DNA of 64,000 bases from Roseibium sp. MMSF_3412 (GCF_030733265.1 NZ_JASHJI010000006.1:186001-250000); one strand, 5' to 3'. Positions 10,144-21,648 are shown, counted from the stretch's first letter. Notes: generated by a model from the sequence alone, not told the origin. Numbers and translations are program-made.

Positions 10144-10761
10144 TCAGGCTTTTTCCTGTGTTCTTTTCAAACGGAGCGGCAAAAGCCTGAGGTCGGCAAC
10201 AACCTTGAGGAATGCGATCACGGCGACACCGCACAGGACGACCTTGCTCGTGGTTTCCATGGTCCCCTCGATCAGCAGGGCGTGGATCACCGTGCCCGCA
10301 ACAATCACGAGCGCAAATGCCGTGTGGGCAAGCCGCCATGTGCGCGGCCGCAACCTCAGTTTCCTGCGAAACAGCGCGAGCAACGCGCTCAGGAACACTG
10401 CCCACATCGCAAGCACCCCCCAAACGGAGAACGGTGTCGGCGAACGGAACAGCAGGGCGTCGATGACATCCGGCGGGCTGGTGACCCAAAGACCGGCGAC
10501 ATGGACAATCACAACGAGGACCAGAACGGTGCCCGTCCAACGGTGAAGGACGCGGCCGCGCATGGCAGAGAGCCCGGGCAGGTACCCGCCAGCCAGCAGC
10601 GGCTGGACCACAAGAAGAACCAGCGCGAGAATTCCGGCAAAACCGGCTGCTATGTAGACCGGCTGACGCCACTGGAGCAGCGGGCTTTGCGCCGCCGCCA
10701 CAATCGGCACAAGCACAATAGCTGCCAGGGCAACCCAGATCAGGATCGCGCGCAACCGCAT
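10144..10761 (-). CDS. Ferric reductase-like transmembrane protein
   Basis: This integral membrane protein of 205 aa has five to six hydrophobic helices and a ferric-reductase transmembrane pattern. Its helix histidines, candidate heme b ligands, lie in LHRWTG, VIVHVAG, WRLAHTAF and TVIHALL. There is no FAD/NAD module, so it is a small heme-only member that could pass electrons across the membrane, as YedZ/MsrQ does. It lies 22 bp downstream of the Tat-exported dioxygenase-like gene on the same strand, so it may serve that protein. The electron partner is unknown. Confidence 0.75.
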   Translation of the reverse strand: MRLRAILIWVALAAIVLVPIVAAAQSPLLQWRQPVYIAAGFAGILALVLLVVQPLLAGGYLPGLSAMRGRVLHRWTGTVLVLVVIVHVAGLWVTSPPDVIDALLFRSPTPFSVWGVLAMWAVFLSALLALFRRKLRLRPRTWRLAHTAFALVIVAGTVIHALLIEGTMETTSKVVLCGVAVIAFLKVVADLRLLPLRLKRTQEKA

Positions 10762-10783
10762 CGAAATTCGATATCCCCGGCGA

Positions 10784-11272
10784 TCAGGCAGGCTGAAGCA
10801 CGAAATGCGCTTCGAGGCTGGTGTCCTTTGCGCTCGGCATGACCGGCCTCAAAAAGACGGTCTCAAATTCGTCGCTGTCATAGGCCAGATGCGCATGCGG
10901 CTGTCCGAAAGCCGGAACGATCTGGGGCATTTCGAGACGGAAGACGCCGTTTTCGTCCGTCAGGGTCGCTCCGTGACTGCGCGCGTCGCGCTCATGCCCC
11001 TCGGTCGTGTGCGCCCAGATCTGGATGCGCTGACCGGCGAGCGGGACACCGTCACCGGCACGGCGCACGGTTCCGGACATCCAGAAGCCACCGCCACCAA
11101 TCCGGTCGACAATGGGCGCGCCCGGCCGGTAGTTGTTGGACCCGCCGCGCATCGAGCGCGTCGGTGAGAGGCCCTGGGCGCGGGCGGGCACAATCAGGCC
11201 GGACATCCCGGTCACCGCAACAGCGCTCCCTGCGGCGAGCAGCTTCCGGCGGGTGAACAGGTCGTTGGTCAT
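10784..11272 (-). CDS. Tat-exported intradiol-dioxygenase-like protein
   Basis: This protein of 162 aa has a twin-arginine signal (TRRKLLAAGSAVAVTG) ending near ARA at residue 32. The rest resembles the intradiol ring-cleavage dioxygenase fold: RIQIWAHTTEG, TLTDENGVFRLEMP and FGQPHAHLAY correspond to conserved strands. The HxH pair is kept. The two iron-ligand tyrosines expected in protocatechuate or catechol dioxygenases are not obvious (GHE stands where GRY is usual). It may therefore bind metal differently or lack ring-cleavage activity. An AGGAGA ribosome site precedes the ATG at 11272. It pairs with the ferric-reductase-like gene downstream. Confidence 0.75.
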   Translation of the reverse strand: MTNDLFTRRKLLAAGSAVAVTGMSGLIVPARAQGLSPTRSMRGGSNNYRPGAPIVDRIGGGGFWMSGTVRRAGDGVPLAGQRIQIWAHTTEGHERDARSHGATLTDENGVFRLEMPQIVPAFGQPHAHLAYDSDEFETVFLRPVMPSAKDTSLEAHFVLQPA

Positions 11273-11486
11273 CTGCGGTCTCCTATCGGAAAGGGCGTGT
11301 GCCGCCCGGTCTTTCTCGGCGGCTCATTTCTGCCGAGATATAGGGCGATTGTGTCGATTTCCGAGACCGTGCGGCCAGGACCAGCTGCAAACAGGCTCAC
11401 GGTTTCGTGAATGCGCTGCAAAAGCCCCCGCCACGACCCGGTTTTCCGACCCGGTCCTCGTGCCGGCAACCTGCACAGGCAAAGTT

Positions 11487-11490
<4 letters not shown>
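11269..11490 (-). CDS. Possible small hypothetical protein between pcaQ and the dioxygenase-like gene
   Basis: This frame of 73 codons exactly fills the gap. Its GTG start overlaps the pcaQ stop (GTGA), and its TGA stop overlaps the ATG of the Tat dioxygenase-like gene (ATGA). Such coupling on both ends is typical of real operon genes. Against it, no good ribosome site precedes the GTG, the product is basic and matches nothing I recognise, and the first half has an untidy third-base pattern. The second half (SEIDTIALYLGRNEPP) looks more protein-like. Confidence 0.28.
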
Positions 11491-13668
<2,178 letters not shown>

Positions 13669-13669
<1 letters not shown>

Positions 13670-14469
13670 TGAGGATCGCACGGCTCAAATCTGTAGACCT
13701 GCACTGGCGGGAGGATGGTGATCCGGATGGAATTCCGGTCGTTTTTGCCAACTCGCTCGGCACGGATCTCCGCCTCTGGGACAAAGTGATCGCCCTGTTG
13801 CCCTCGTCTGGCGTTCGCCTGATCCGTTTCGACAAAAGAGGTCACGGTCTGTCCTCCTGCCCGAAACCGCCCTATTCGATGGAAGCACTTTGTGAAGATA
13901 CTGAAGAGTTTCTGCAGGAGATCGGCGTAACCGGTTGTATTTTCGTCGGTCTTTCCATAGGCGGCTGTATCGGGCAACTCCTCGCCAGCCGCCGCCCCGG
14001 GCTGGTTAAGGGCCTCGTTCTTTCCAACAGCGCGGCCAAGATGGGAACCGCACAGATGTGGGAAGAGCGGATCGAGCGCATCCGGGCTGGCGGAATTGAC
14101 TCGATGGCGGACGCAATTCTCGAACGCTGGTTCGGAGAAACGTTCCGCACCTCGGACGAAGCTGTCCTGTGGCGAAACATGCTGACCCGGACGCCCGCGG
14201 ACGGTTACATCGGCTGCAGCGCCGCATTGGCGGCGAGCGACCTTACGGCCTCCACATCCGGCCTCGCTCTCCCGGTTCTCGGTATCGGCGGCGAACATGA
14301 CCTCGCCAGCCCGTCCGGTGTCGTGAAGGCCACGACGGAACTCGTGCCGGGCAGCCGGTTCGTCGAGATTGCCACGGCAGGTCACCTGCCCTGCGTGGAG
14401 TGTCCCGAGATCTATGCGGGCCATCTCATGACTTTCCTGAAGGAGGATCTCCATGTCGGAACGGTATGA
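13669..14469 (+). CDS. pcaD: 3-oxoadipate enol-lactonase
   Basis: This alpha/beta-hydrolase of 266 aa hydrolyses 3-oxoadipate enol-lactone to 3-oxoadipate. The nucleophile elbow GLSIGG places the catalytic Ser at residue 96. The acid lies in GGEHDLAS, and the His in ATAGHLPCVE. FDKRGHGLS is the usual strand motif near residues 54-62. The start is the ATG that shares one base with the pobA stop. The 3' end overlaps pcaC by 17 bp. There is no PcaC fusion, unlike the PcaL protein of actinobacteria. Confidence 0.94.
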
Positions 14470-14830
14470 ACGCGGCATGGACGTGCGCCGCGCTGTCCTC
14501 GGCGATGACCATGTCGACAAGGCGGAAAGCTGCAAGACGGATCTGGACCAGCCTTTCCAGACGCTGATTACCGAGGGGGCCTGGGGAACAGTGTGGTCGT
14601 CCGAAGGCATCAGCGCGCGTGAACGCTCCATGCTCACGCTTGCGCTGCTGGCCGCACTCGGTAACTTCGAGGAAATCCCGATGCACATCCGGGCGACGCA
14701 GCGCACGGGAGCAAGCAAGCAGGATGTTCTGGAGGCCTTTCAGCACGTGGCCATCTACGCCGGCGTGCCACGCGCCAACCAGGCCCTGAAACTTGCCAAA
14801 CAGACATATGCCGAGATGGAAGCCGAATAA
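14453..14830 (+). CDS. pcaC: 4-carboxymuconolactone decarboxylase
   Basis: This small all-helical enzyme of 125 aa decarboxylates 4-carboxymuconolactone to 3-oxoadipate enol-lactone. The family segments WGTVWSSEGISARERSML and EIPMHIRATQRTGASKQD are present, with the conserved catalytic region around residues 43-85. The ribosome site AAGGAGGA lies inside the pcaD end, 6 nt before the ATG. The full length matches free-standing PcaC. Confidence 0.95.
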   Translation: MSERYERGMDVRRAVLGDDHVDKAESCKTDLDQPFQTLITEGAWGTVWSSEGISARERSMLTLALLAALGNFEEIPMHIRATQRTGASKQDVLEAFQHVAIYAGVPRANQALKLAKQTYAEMEAE

Positions 14831-14860
14831 GGCTTTGGCGGCACCTTAGGAGAGGAACCG

Positions 14861-15589
14861 ATGCTCAAACCGGGTGAATATCATCAGCGCGACCGCGACC
14901 GTCAGCCGCCTGCGCTGACGCCGGACTACAAGACGTCCGTTTCGCGTTCACCGCAATATGCCCTGATCAGCCTGGAGAACACGGTCTCGGAGATTACCGG
15001 CCCGGTATTCGGCCAGACCGACATCGACCCGCTCGATAAGGACCTTTTGCACAACTATGCCAAGCCCGGCGAAAGCGCGATCGGGGAACGCATCATCCTG
15101 CACGGCCGCGTGCTCGACGAGAATGCCAGACCGGTTCCCAATACGCTTATCGAAATCTGGCAGGCCAATGCCGGTGGTCGCTACCGGCACAGGAAGGACA
15201 CTTACCTGGCTCCGATCGACCCGAATTTCGGCGGCTGTGGCCGGACACTGACCGACGAAGAGGGCTACTACCACTTCCGGACGGTGAAACCGGGGGCTTA
15301 TCCCTGGCGGAACCGGGTGAACAATTGGAGGCCGGCGCATGTACACGTGTCGATTTTCGGCTCCGCTTTCTGTCAGCGGCTCATCACCCAGTGCTACTTC
15401 GAGGGCGATCCGCTAATACCGATCTGTCCGATCGTCAACACCATTCCCGACCCTGACGCGATCGCGCAGCTGACGGCGAAACTGGATCTCAACGCCACCA
15501 TCCCGCTGGACACGATCGCCTACAGGTTCGACATCGTTCTGCGCGGACGCCGCTCGACCCTGTTCGAGAACCGGCTGGAAGGGAACTGA
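14861..15589 (+). CDS. pcaH: Protocatechuate 3,4-dioxygenase beta subunit
   Basis: This is the catalytic subunit, 242 aa, of the non-heme Fe(III) enzyme that opens protocatechuate to 3-carboxy-cis,cis-muconate. The PcaH N-terminal domain is followed by the intradiol core: [14 protein letters not shown] (first iron Tyr), then [10 protein letters not shown] with the second Tyr, then [11 protein letters not shown] with the two His ligands. AGGAGAGG precedes the ATG by 6 nt. It pairs with PcaG encoded 3 bp downstream. Confidence 0.96.
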   Translation: MLKPGEYHQRDRDRQPPALTPDYKTSVSRSPQYALISLENTVSEITGPVFGQTDIDPLDKDLLHNYAKPGESAIGERIILHGRVLDENARPVPNTLIEIWQANAGGRYRHRKDTYLAPIDPNFGGCGRTLTDEEGYYHFRTVKPGAYPWRNRVNNWRPAHVHVSIFGSAFCQRLITQCYFEGDPLIPICPIVNTIPDPDAIAQLTAKLDLNATIPLDTIAYRFDIVLRGRRSTLFENRLEGN

Positions 15590-15592
15590 AAC

Positions 15593-16213
15593 ATGCCGCA
15601 GGAACTTTCCTATCTGAAGGAATCGGCCTCGCAAACGGCGGGGCCATACGTTCATATCGGCCTGGCCCCGGGCGCGGCCGGGTTCGATATCTATGAGCAC
15701 GAACTCGGTTGGGACATTGCCGGGCCGAATGCCAAAGGCGAACGCATCCGCATCGAGGGTGCCGTGACCGACGGCATGGGATCACCGATCAAGGATGTGC
15801 TGCTGGAAGTCTGGCAGGCAAATGCGGACGGAAACTTCGCACATCCGGAAGGCGGCGGGCCGGTTGAAGACGGGTTCCGTGGCTGGGGGCGTGTCATTAC
15901 CGATTTCGAGACCGGCGAATGGGGCTTCGACACAATCAAACCGGGCCCCTGCCCCGGCCGCAACGGAGGCGTCCAGGCGCCGCACCTGAGCCTTTGGCTG
16001 GTGTCCCGCGGCATCAATATCGGCCTGAACACGCGCATGTATTTCGACGACGAGACAGACGCAAACGCCAAGGACCCGGTGCTGAACCTCATCGAATGGG
16101 AACGCCGCCGGGCCACGCTGATTGCGAAAAGACGTGAACGGGACGGCAAAATCGTTTACCGGTTTGACATCAAACTCCAGGGAGAGGGCGAGACGGTCTT
16201 CTTCGACATCTGA
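15593..16213 (+). CDS. pcaG: Protocatechuate 3,4-dioxygenase alpha subunit
   Basis: This 206-aa partner of PcaH has the same intradiol fold (LEVWQANADGNFAHPEGG, FRGWGRVITDFETGEW, APHLSLWLVSRG). As usual for alpha subunits, several iron ligands are replaced: GNF stands where GRY is expected, and HLSLW where HIHV is expected. It forms the substrate pocket together with PcaH. It starts 3 bp after pcaH, and the BKACE gene starts 10 bp after its stop. Confidence 0.95.
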   Translation: MPQELSYLKESASQTAGPYVHIGLAPGAAGFDIYEHELGWDIAGPNAKGERIRIEGAVTDGMGSPIKDVLLEVWQANADGNFAHPEGGGPVEDGFRGWGRVITDFETGEWGFDTIKPGPCPGRNGGVQAPHLSLWLVSRGINIGLNTRMYFDDETDANAKDPVLNLIEWERRRATLIAKRRERDGKIVYRFDIKLQGEGETVFFDI

Positions 16214-16223
16214 GTTAAGAACA

Positions 16224-17063
16224 ATGACAAAGCCCTGCATCATCTGTGTTGCCATCACCGGATCGGTGGCGAGAAAAGAAAACAATCCCGCCGTGCCGAT
16301 CACGGTCGCCGAGCAGCTTGAAAGCACGCACGAGGCCTTCGAGGCCGGTGCCGCCATCGTTCACGCGCATGTGCGCAACGACGATCAGTCGCCGACCTCG
16401 GACCCGGAAAAGTTCGCCCGGCTGAAAGAAGGCCTGGAAAAGCACTGCCCCGGCATGATCATCCAGTTTTCGACCGGAGGCCGCTCAGGTGCGGGAGAAG
16501 CCCGTGGCGGCATGCTGCCTCTCAAACCGGACATGGCTTCGCTGTCGGTGGGGTCCAACAATTTTCCGACGCGCGTCTACGAGAACCCGCCGGATCTGGT
16601 TGACTGGCTAGCGAGCGAGATGCGGACCAACACGGTCAAACCCGAGATCGAGGCCTTCGACCTCAGCCATATCCACCAGGCGGCGGCCATGAACAAGGAC
16701 GGCAGGATCCCCGGGCGGCTTTACGTGCAATTCGTGATGGGCGTGAAGAATGCCATGCCGGTCGACCGAGATGTCTTCGACTACTACATCAAGACTGTGG
16801 AACGTCTGGTTCCGGATGCGGACTGGTGCGCAGCGGGTATCGGGCGGAACCAGCTGACCGTCAATGAATGGAGCATTGCTGCCGGTGGACACACCCGGAC
16901 CGGGCTTGAGGACAATGTCCGTTTCGACCGGGAAACACTCGCGCCGTCGAACGCCGCGCTGGTAAAACGGACAGCGGATCTTTGCGAAAAATACGAGCGC
17001 CCGGTCGCGACCTGGCAGCAGGCCCGCGAAATCCTGGACCTGCCGCCAAAGGCCGCGGCTTGA
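16224..17063 (+). CDS. Beta-keto acid cleavage enzyme (BKACE/DUF849) inside the pca operon
   Basis: This protein of 279 aa belongs to the BKACE (DUF849) family, whose founding member is 3-keto-5-aminohexanoate cleavage enzyme. These enzymes react a beta-keto acid with acetyl-CoA to give acetoacetate and a new acyl-CoA. The zinc pair is H47 and H49 in IVHAHVR. FSTGGRSG and the C-terminal AAGGHTRTGLEDN are family hallmarks. The ATG at 16224 was chosen over an upstream in-frame codon inside pcaG. It lies between pcaG and pcaB on the same strand, so its likely substrate is 3-oxoadipate, giving succinyl-CoA and acetoacetate. The family is clear from sequence; the substrate is inference from context. 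Confidence 0.9.
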   Translation: MTKPCIICVAITGSVARKENNPAVPITVAEQLESTHEAFEAGAAIVHAHVRNDDQSPTSDPEKFARLKEGLEKHCPGMIIQFSTGGRSGAGEARGGMLPLKPDMASLSVGSNNFPTRVYENPPDLVDWLASEMRTNTVKPEIEAFDLSHIHQAAAMNKDGRIPGRLYVQFVMGVKNAMPVDRDVFDYYIKTVERLVPDADWCAAGIGRNQLTVNEWSIAAGGHTRTGLEDNVRFDRETLAPSNAALVKRTADLCEKYERPVATWQQAREILDLPPKAAA

Positions 17064-17095
17064 CCTCGGGGTACGGACCCCGGTAGTTGAGAGCC

Positions 17096-18409
17096 ATGCC
17101 CCTTTCCCTGTTTACCAGCCAAATCCATTCCGGGCTCTTTTCCGACGAGGACCTTGCACTCCTGTTTGGCGATGACGGCGACATCGCCCAGATGATCCGT
17201 TTCGAACAGGCTCTTGCCGTGGTTCAGGGGCGGCTTGGCCTCATTCCCTCTGACGCGGCCAAGGTGATCGACGACCGCCTTCGCAATGCCTCTCTTGATC
17301 CGGCCAGCTTGCGTGCTGGCACCATGGCTGCAGGCGTTCCAGTGCCCGCTCTCGTCACCGAATTGCGCGGGATCGCGGGCGAAGAAGCCGGGACCTGGCT
17401 GCACTGGGGCGCAACCAGTCAGGACGTCATGGACACGGCGCAGATGCTCCAGTTCAAGGCCGCACTCGATACATTGCAAGACCGGCTCGACCACCTTATC
17501 GACACCCTCGAAACCCAGAGCGACACCCACGCGGATCTGCTTCTGGCGGGGCGCACCCGCAGCCAGGTGTCAACGCCCGTGACATTGGGATACCGGATCG
17601 CGCAGTGGGCGCATCCGCTGATCGATGCCCGCAACGAAATGGCCGCACTCCGCCAGAATGCCCTCAAGGTCCAGTTCGGCGGCGCATCAGGCGTCAACAG
17701 CGCGATCGCGCCCGACGGAACCCGCGTCGCAGAGGCCCTGGCCTCGGAACTCGGGCTTTCGGATGCCCCCTCCTGGCACACAAACAGAACACCGATCCTG
17801 CTTCTGTCCGGCTGGCTGCAACGCATTTGCGCCGCGCTCTCCAAGCTGGCGAGCGACCTGATCATGATGGGCCGCTCGGATACCGGCGAACTTGCCAGCG
17901 GAACCGGTGGCGGGTCATCGACAATGCCGCAGAAATCGAACCCGGTTCAGGCAGAAACCATACAGGTGCTCACGCAAATCGCACATCATGCGCACAGCGC
18001 TCTTAGCGCCGCTGCCGATCCTCTGGAGGAGCGTGACGGCACGAAATGGCCTCTTGAATGGATGATGCTGCCACAGATGTTTCTGGCGACGGGCTCAGCG
18101 CTCAATCATGCGCAAGCACTCTGTGAAAGCCTGAGGCCAGACGAGGCGCAGTTGCGTGCGACACTCGCCGCCAACCCCGAAATCATGGCCGAGACGGCGA
18201 GCTTTGCGCTCGCCAAGGCAGGCGTTTCGCGGAACGAGGCGAAGAACCTGGTCGCACAGGCGGCAGCCGCCGATGGCCCCTTCCCTGCCGAACTGGCCAG
18301 GCTGTGTTCCGTCCAGATCGACTGGAGCGCGGTGCTTGATCCGGCCGCTGCCATTGCACCCTGCAGGGAAATGTCTCGCAGGATCTTTGCGAAACGTTCA
18401 GACGGCTAA
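17096..18409 (+). CDS. pcaB: 3-carboxy-cis,cis-muconate cycloisomerase
   Basis: This member of the fumarase/aspartase superfamily, 437 aa, cyclises 3-carboxymuconate to 4-carboxymuconolactone. The superfamily signature GSSTMPQKSNP is intact, preceded by SGTGGG, and the second conserved region LHWGATSQDVMDT is near residue 100. The ATG at 17096 is preferred; a TTG nine bases upstream is in frame, and neither has a strong ribosome site. It is the last gene of the operon, and its stop is 5 bp from the convergent dctM stop. With PcaHG, PcaC and PcaD it completes the route to 3-oxoadipate. Confidence 0.94.
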   Translation: MPLSLFTSQIHSGLFSDEDLALLFGDDGDIAQMIRFEQALAVVQGRLGLIPSDAAKVIDDRLRNASLDPASLRAGTMAAGVPVPALVTELRGIAGEEAGTWLHWGATSQDVMDTAQMLQFKAALDTLQDRLDHLIDTLETQSDTHADLLLAGRTRSQVSTPVTLGYRIAQWAHPLIDARNEMAALRQNALKVQFGGASGVNSAIAPDGTRVAEALASELGLSDAPSWHTNRTPILLLSGWLQRICAALSKLASDLIMMGRSDTGELASGTGGGSSTMPQKSNPVQAETIQVLTQIAHHAHSALSAAADPLEERDGTKWPLEWMMLPQMFLATGSALNHAQALCESLRPDEAQLRATLAANPEIMAETASFALAKAGVSRNEAKNLVAQAAAADGPFPAELARLCSVQIDWSAVLDPAAAIAPCREMSRRIFAKRSDG

Positions 18410-18414
18410 CGCGG

Positions 18415-19770
18415 TTATCTCAGGACCTGCGGCAGCCACAGGGTGATCGCAGGAAAACTGACCAGCAGGATAACCCGGACAACTTCTGCTCCGAAGAACG
18501 GCACGACGCCCTTGAAGGTCTCGATCATCGGCGTATCCCTCGCGAGCGAGGAAATCACGAAAACATTCATGCCGACCGGCGGCGTGATCAGGCCAAGTTC
18601 CACCACGATAAGGGCAAGGATACCGAACCAGATCTTCAGATCCTCTGTGCTCATGCCGAAGCCGGCACCGTCCGCTCCCTGATAGATGCCTCCGTTGATC
18701 TCGACCAGGACCGGCCAGAAGAACGGGATCACCAGAAGGATCATCGAGAGGCTGTCCATCAGGCAGCCGAGAACGATCAGGGCAACGAGCAGAATGATCA
18801 GGACCGTCATCGGTTCCAGCCCGGAACCGGCGATCCAGGCCGCCGTTTCCTGTGGAAGTCCAACGCGGGACATGAAGATCTTCAAGAGTTCCGCGCCGAG
18901 GATGATCAGGTAGATCATGCCCGAGGTTCCGGCCGTTTCCTTGAGTGCTGCAACAAAGTCCGGCCGGGACAGCTTTCGCTGCACGAGACCGAAGAAAAGA
19001 ACGAGAAACACGCCGACCGCCGCCGCCGGAGTCGGATTGAAGAAACCGAAATAGATGCCGCCGATCACCAGCCCGAAAATCACCAGAACCGGGATCATGC
19101 CCACGGTTGCCTCGACAAACTCGGTGCTGCTGGCAACACCGCCCTTCGGGCCCGACGCCGGTTTGATGGCGACATAGACCGCGATTGTGAGCAAGAACAG
19201 AACAACGGCCAGAATGCCCGGCAGGAAGGCCGCCATGAACATGGTGACGATATTCGCCTCGACGATCACCGCGTAGATGATCAGAACCACGGACGGAGGA
19301 ATGAGAATGCCGAGAACACCGCCGGCCGCCAGCGTTCCTGTCGCGAGCGCGCCGGAATAGTTGTAGCGGCGGAGTTCAGGCAGCGCGACCTTGCCCATGG
19401 TGGAGGCAGTTGCGAGCGAAGACCCGCAGACGGCCCCGAAACCGGCACATCCGGCAATCGCGGCCATCGCCGTGCCGCCGCGCATCCAGCCGAGCCAGGC
19501 ATTCGCTCCCCTGAAAAGAGCCTGGCTCAGACCGATCTTCGAGGCGATCGCTCCCATCAGGACGAACATCGGCACAACCGACAGGTCGTAAATGGAGAAC
19601 TGACCGTAGGCCAGGGTCTTGAGCTGACTGAGGACAAGAGCCGGACCGTTCAGCATCATTGTGCCGACGCCGCCAACCAGGATCATCGCGTAGGCGATCG
19701 GAATCCGGATCGCAATCAGGAAGACGAGTACGGCCAGCGCACCGAGGCCGAGGACAAGTGCGTCCGTCAT
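18415..19770 (-). CDS. TRAP transporter large permease (DctM)
   Basis: This membrane protein of 451 aa, with about 12 helices, is the ion-coupled transport subunit of a TRAP uptake system. Family segments include GAIASKIGLSQALFRGANAWLG and GCAGFGAVCGSSLATASTMG in the first half and ITPPVGMNVFVI near the C-terminus. It is the last gene of the minus-strand dctP-dctQ-dctM operon, 7 bp after dctQ. It is convergent with pcaB, so the importer may bring in an aromatic acid such as 4-hydroxybenzoate or protocatechuate; this rests on location. Confidence 0.93.
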   Translation of the reverse strand: MTDALVLGLGALAVLVFLIAIRIPIAYAMILVGGVGTMMLNGPALVLSQLKTLAYGQFSIYDLSVVPMFVLMGAIASKIGLSQALFRGANAWLGWMRGGTAMAAIAGCAGFGAVCGSSLATASTMGKVALPELRRYNYSGALATGTLAAGGVLGILIPPSVVLIIYAVIVEANIVTMFMAAFLPGILAVVLFLLTIAVYVAIKPASGPKGGVASSTEFVEATVGMIPVLVIFGLVIGGIYFGFFNPTPAAAVGVFLVLFFGLVQRKLSRPDFVAALKETAGTSGMIYLIILGAELLKIFMSRVGLPQETAAWIAGSGLEPMTVLIILLVALIVLGCLMDSLSMILLVIPFFWPVLVEINGGIYQGADGAGFGMSTEDLKIWFGILALIVVELGLITPPVGMNVFVISSLARDTPMIETFKGVVPFFGAEVVRVILLVSFPAITLWLPQVLR

Positions 19771-19777
19771 GCTGTGA

Positions 19778-20287
19778 TTATCCTTTCGCCAGAGCGCTGG
19801 CGTCGCGCAGCAACGTCACGATGGCCGCCACGGCCAACAACGTGAGGGAGACGAGGATTGGAATGAAAGCGATCCAGTGCGGGATCTGCAAAATGGTCGT
19901 CGTGTAGTCGTATTCCTTCTGGTCGAGCATGCCGAAATACATGCGCCAGATCAGCAGGCTTGCAAAGCCGAGCGCGACAAGTGATCCGAGCAGAGTGAAG
20001 AACGCGATTGTTCTTTTCGATGCCCCCGAGGTGAAGATATCCGCGGACACGTTTGCCCCGACGAGCTGGCAATAGGGCAAGAAAGCGAAGACCGCAACCG
20101 CCACCCCCATCTCGGTGAGTTCAAAGTCTCCGGGAAACGGCTTGCCGAAAACCGATCCGATAATCGAGACCATGTTCACGCCAACCACGGCCAGGAGCAG
20201 CAAACCACCCAGTAAGGCCCATGCCGTGATCAACCGGCTGGCAGCCCCGACAAGTCCGGAGCTGCCCTGTTGTGTGTCATCCGTCAT
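19778..20287 (-). CDS. TRAP transporter small permease (DctQ)
   Basis: This protein of 169 aa with four predicted membrane helices is the small integral-membrane partner of DctM in the TRAP carrier. The helices fall at about residues 15-40, 55-75, 92-115 and 133-158. FPGDFELTEMGVAVAVFAFLPYCQ is the conserved DctQ second-helix region. Its ATG shares one base with the dctP stop. Confidence 0.9.
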   Translation of the reverse strand: MTDDTQQGSSGLVGAASRLITAWALLGGLLLLAVVGVNMVSIIGSVFGKPFPGDFELTEMGVAVAVFAFLPYCQLVGANVSADIFTSGASKRTIAFFTLLGSLVALGFASLLIWRMYFGMLDQKEYDYTTTILQIPHWIAFIPILVSLTLLAVAAIVTLLRDASALAKG

Positions 20288-21321
20288 CAGTTGGACGCGT
20301 TGTTGGCGACAGCCGCCCTGGCCTTTTCAACCAGCGCAGAACCATCGATTCCCTTCTCGCCGACTTCCGCCACCCAGCGGTCCACGACCGGCGCCAGAAC
20401 CTCGTTGAAGGCAGCGGTTTCTTCCGGCGACAGGGTAATGTGCGTGTTGCCGGCCTTGGTTGCGAGCCCGATGCCGAAATCGTCAGCTCCGGCCCAGATG
20501 TCGCCGACTTCCTTGGCCCAGACCTCGTCGGAGGCATCGCGGAAGGCCTGTTTCACATCATCGGGCAGCGCGTCCCAGCGGGCCTTGTTCATGGATACCT
20601 GGAACACCGTCGTGCCGAAGCGCTCCTTGTCCGCACCCTCGATCTGATATTCCGTCTGCTCCTGAATCTTGAGCGGCGGAATGATCTCCCACGGGATCAT
20701 CGCCCCGTCGATGACGCCTTTCTGAAGGGCTGTAGGCAATTCGGGCACCGGCATGGCGACCGGCGACGCGCCCAGCGCCTCGATCACCCAGGCCCCGGTG
20801 CGGGTCGGAATGCGGATTTTCTTGCCTTCCAGGTCCGACGGTTTGCGGACCTCGCTGTCGGTCATGTGAATGCCCTGGCCGGCATGGACATGCAGGAACA
20901 TGACCTCAACACCCTTGTAGTCGTCCTTCAGATCACTTTCGAAGAGTTCCTTCAAGGCAAGGTTCGTCGCGGCCGTGTCGTTCTTGTGAACGCCAGGCAA
21001 TTCGAACACTTCCGAGCGCGGAAACAAACCGGGCGTATAGCCGTTCACCGTCCAGACAAGATCAACGACCCCGTCACGGACCTGGTTGATCAGTTCAGGC
21101 GGACGTCCGCCAAGCGTCATGGCCGGGTAGATCTCGATCGAGACCTTGCCGCCGGAGTTCTCCTCCACACGCTTCGCCCATGGCACCAGCATCTGCGCGT
21201 GTGCGGGTGCCTTTTCGCCGATGAAGTGATGCAGCTTGAATTCGTGGTCCGCTGCCGCACCGGGCGTCGCGCCAAGTGCCAGCAGAGCGGCCCCCAGAAC
21301 CAGGTTCTTCAGATGTCTCAT
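20287..21321 (-). CDS. TRAP transporter substrate-binding protein (DctP)
   Basis: This periplasmic receptor of 344 aa has a signal peptide of about 23 residues (LVLGAALLALGATPGAAA). The DctP domain follows, with FKLHHFIGEKAPAHAQMLVPW and the ligand-gating segment LEGKKIRIPTRTGAWV, where one Arg usually pairs with the substrate carboxylate. GGAGGAAAC immediately precedes the ATG at 21321; in-frame codons further upstream lie in the promoter region and were not used. The ligand is an organic acid, probably aromatic given the neighbourhood, but this is not established. Confidence 0.92.
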   Translation of the reverse strand: MRHLKNLVLGAALLALGATPGAAADHEFKLHHFIGEKAPAHAQMLVPWAKRVEENSGGKVSIEIYPAMTLGGRPPELINQVRDGVVDLVWTVNGYTPGLFPRSEVFELPGVHKNDTAATNLALKELFESDLKDDYKGVEVMFLHVHAGQGIHMTDSEVRKPSDLEGKKIRIPTRTGAWVIEALGASPVAMPVPELPTALQKGVIDGAMIPWEIIPPLKIQEQTEYQIEGADKERFGTTVFQVSMNKARWDALPDDVKQAFRDASDEVWAKEVGDIWAGADDFGIGLATKAGNTHITLSPEETAAFNEVLAPVVDRWVAEVGEKGIDGSALVEKARAAVANNASN

Positions 21322-21594
21322 GTTTCCTCCTCCATGCGGGACCCGCTTAAGGATCCGAAATCTCATTCCAGCGTGTTTCGTGCGGCAGACCCTCGCTTGA
21401 CTCTGCCCCATCGTGCAACCGGACATCTTGTCCTTTTGTTCCGGTCCGCGCTTCCCATTCGCGGGTGTCACGTTTCCATTTGTGTGACGTATCAACCAGA
21501 CGGGAAGCATCACGGTCGCCCCCGACCGCGTTCGCATTTCAGAGCATTCTCACTAATTGATTTCGGAATGTAAATTAAGATCTAAGCCCATATA

Positions 21595-21612
21595 GTTTCC
21601 GTTTTTGGAAAC
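21595..21612. promoter_or_regulatory. Perfect inverted repeat GTTTCC-N6-GGAAAC upstream of dctP
   Basis: An 18-bp symmetrical site lies 274 bp upstream of the dctP start. It shares sequence and spacing with the repeat at 12411-12428 between pcaQ and pobA, so one regulator may control both the importer and the pca genes. The site is seen directly; the function is inferred. Confidence 0.45.
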
Positions 21613-21648
21613 AAATGAGGGCAGTGAACTGATGACGCCTTGACTTGT

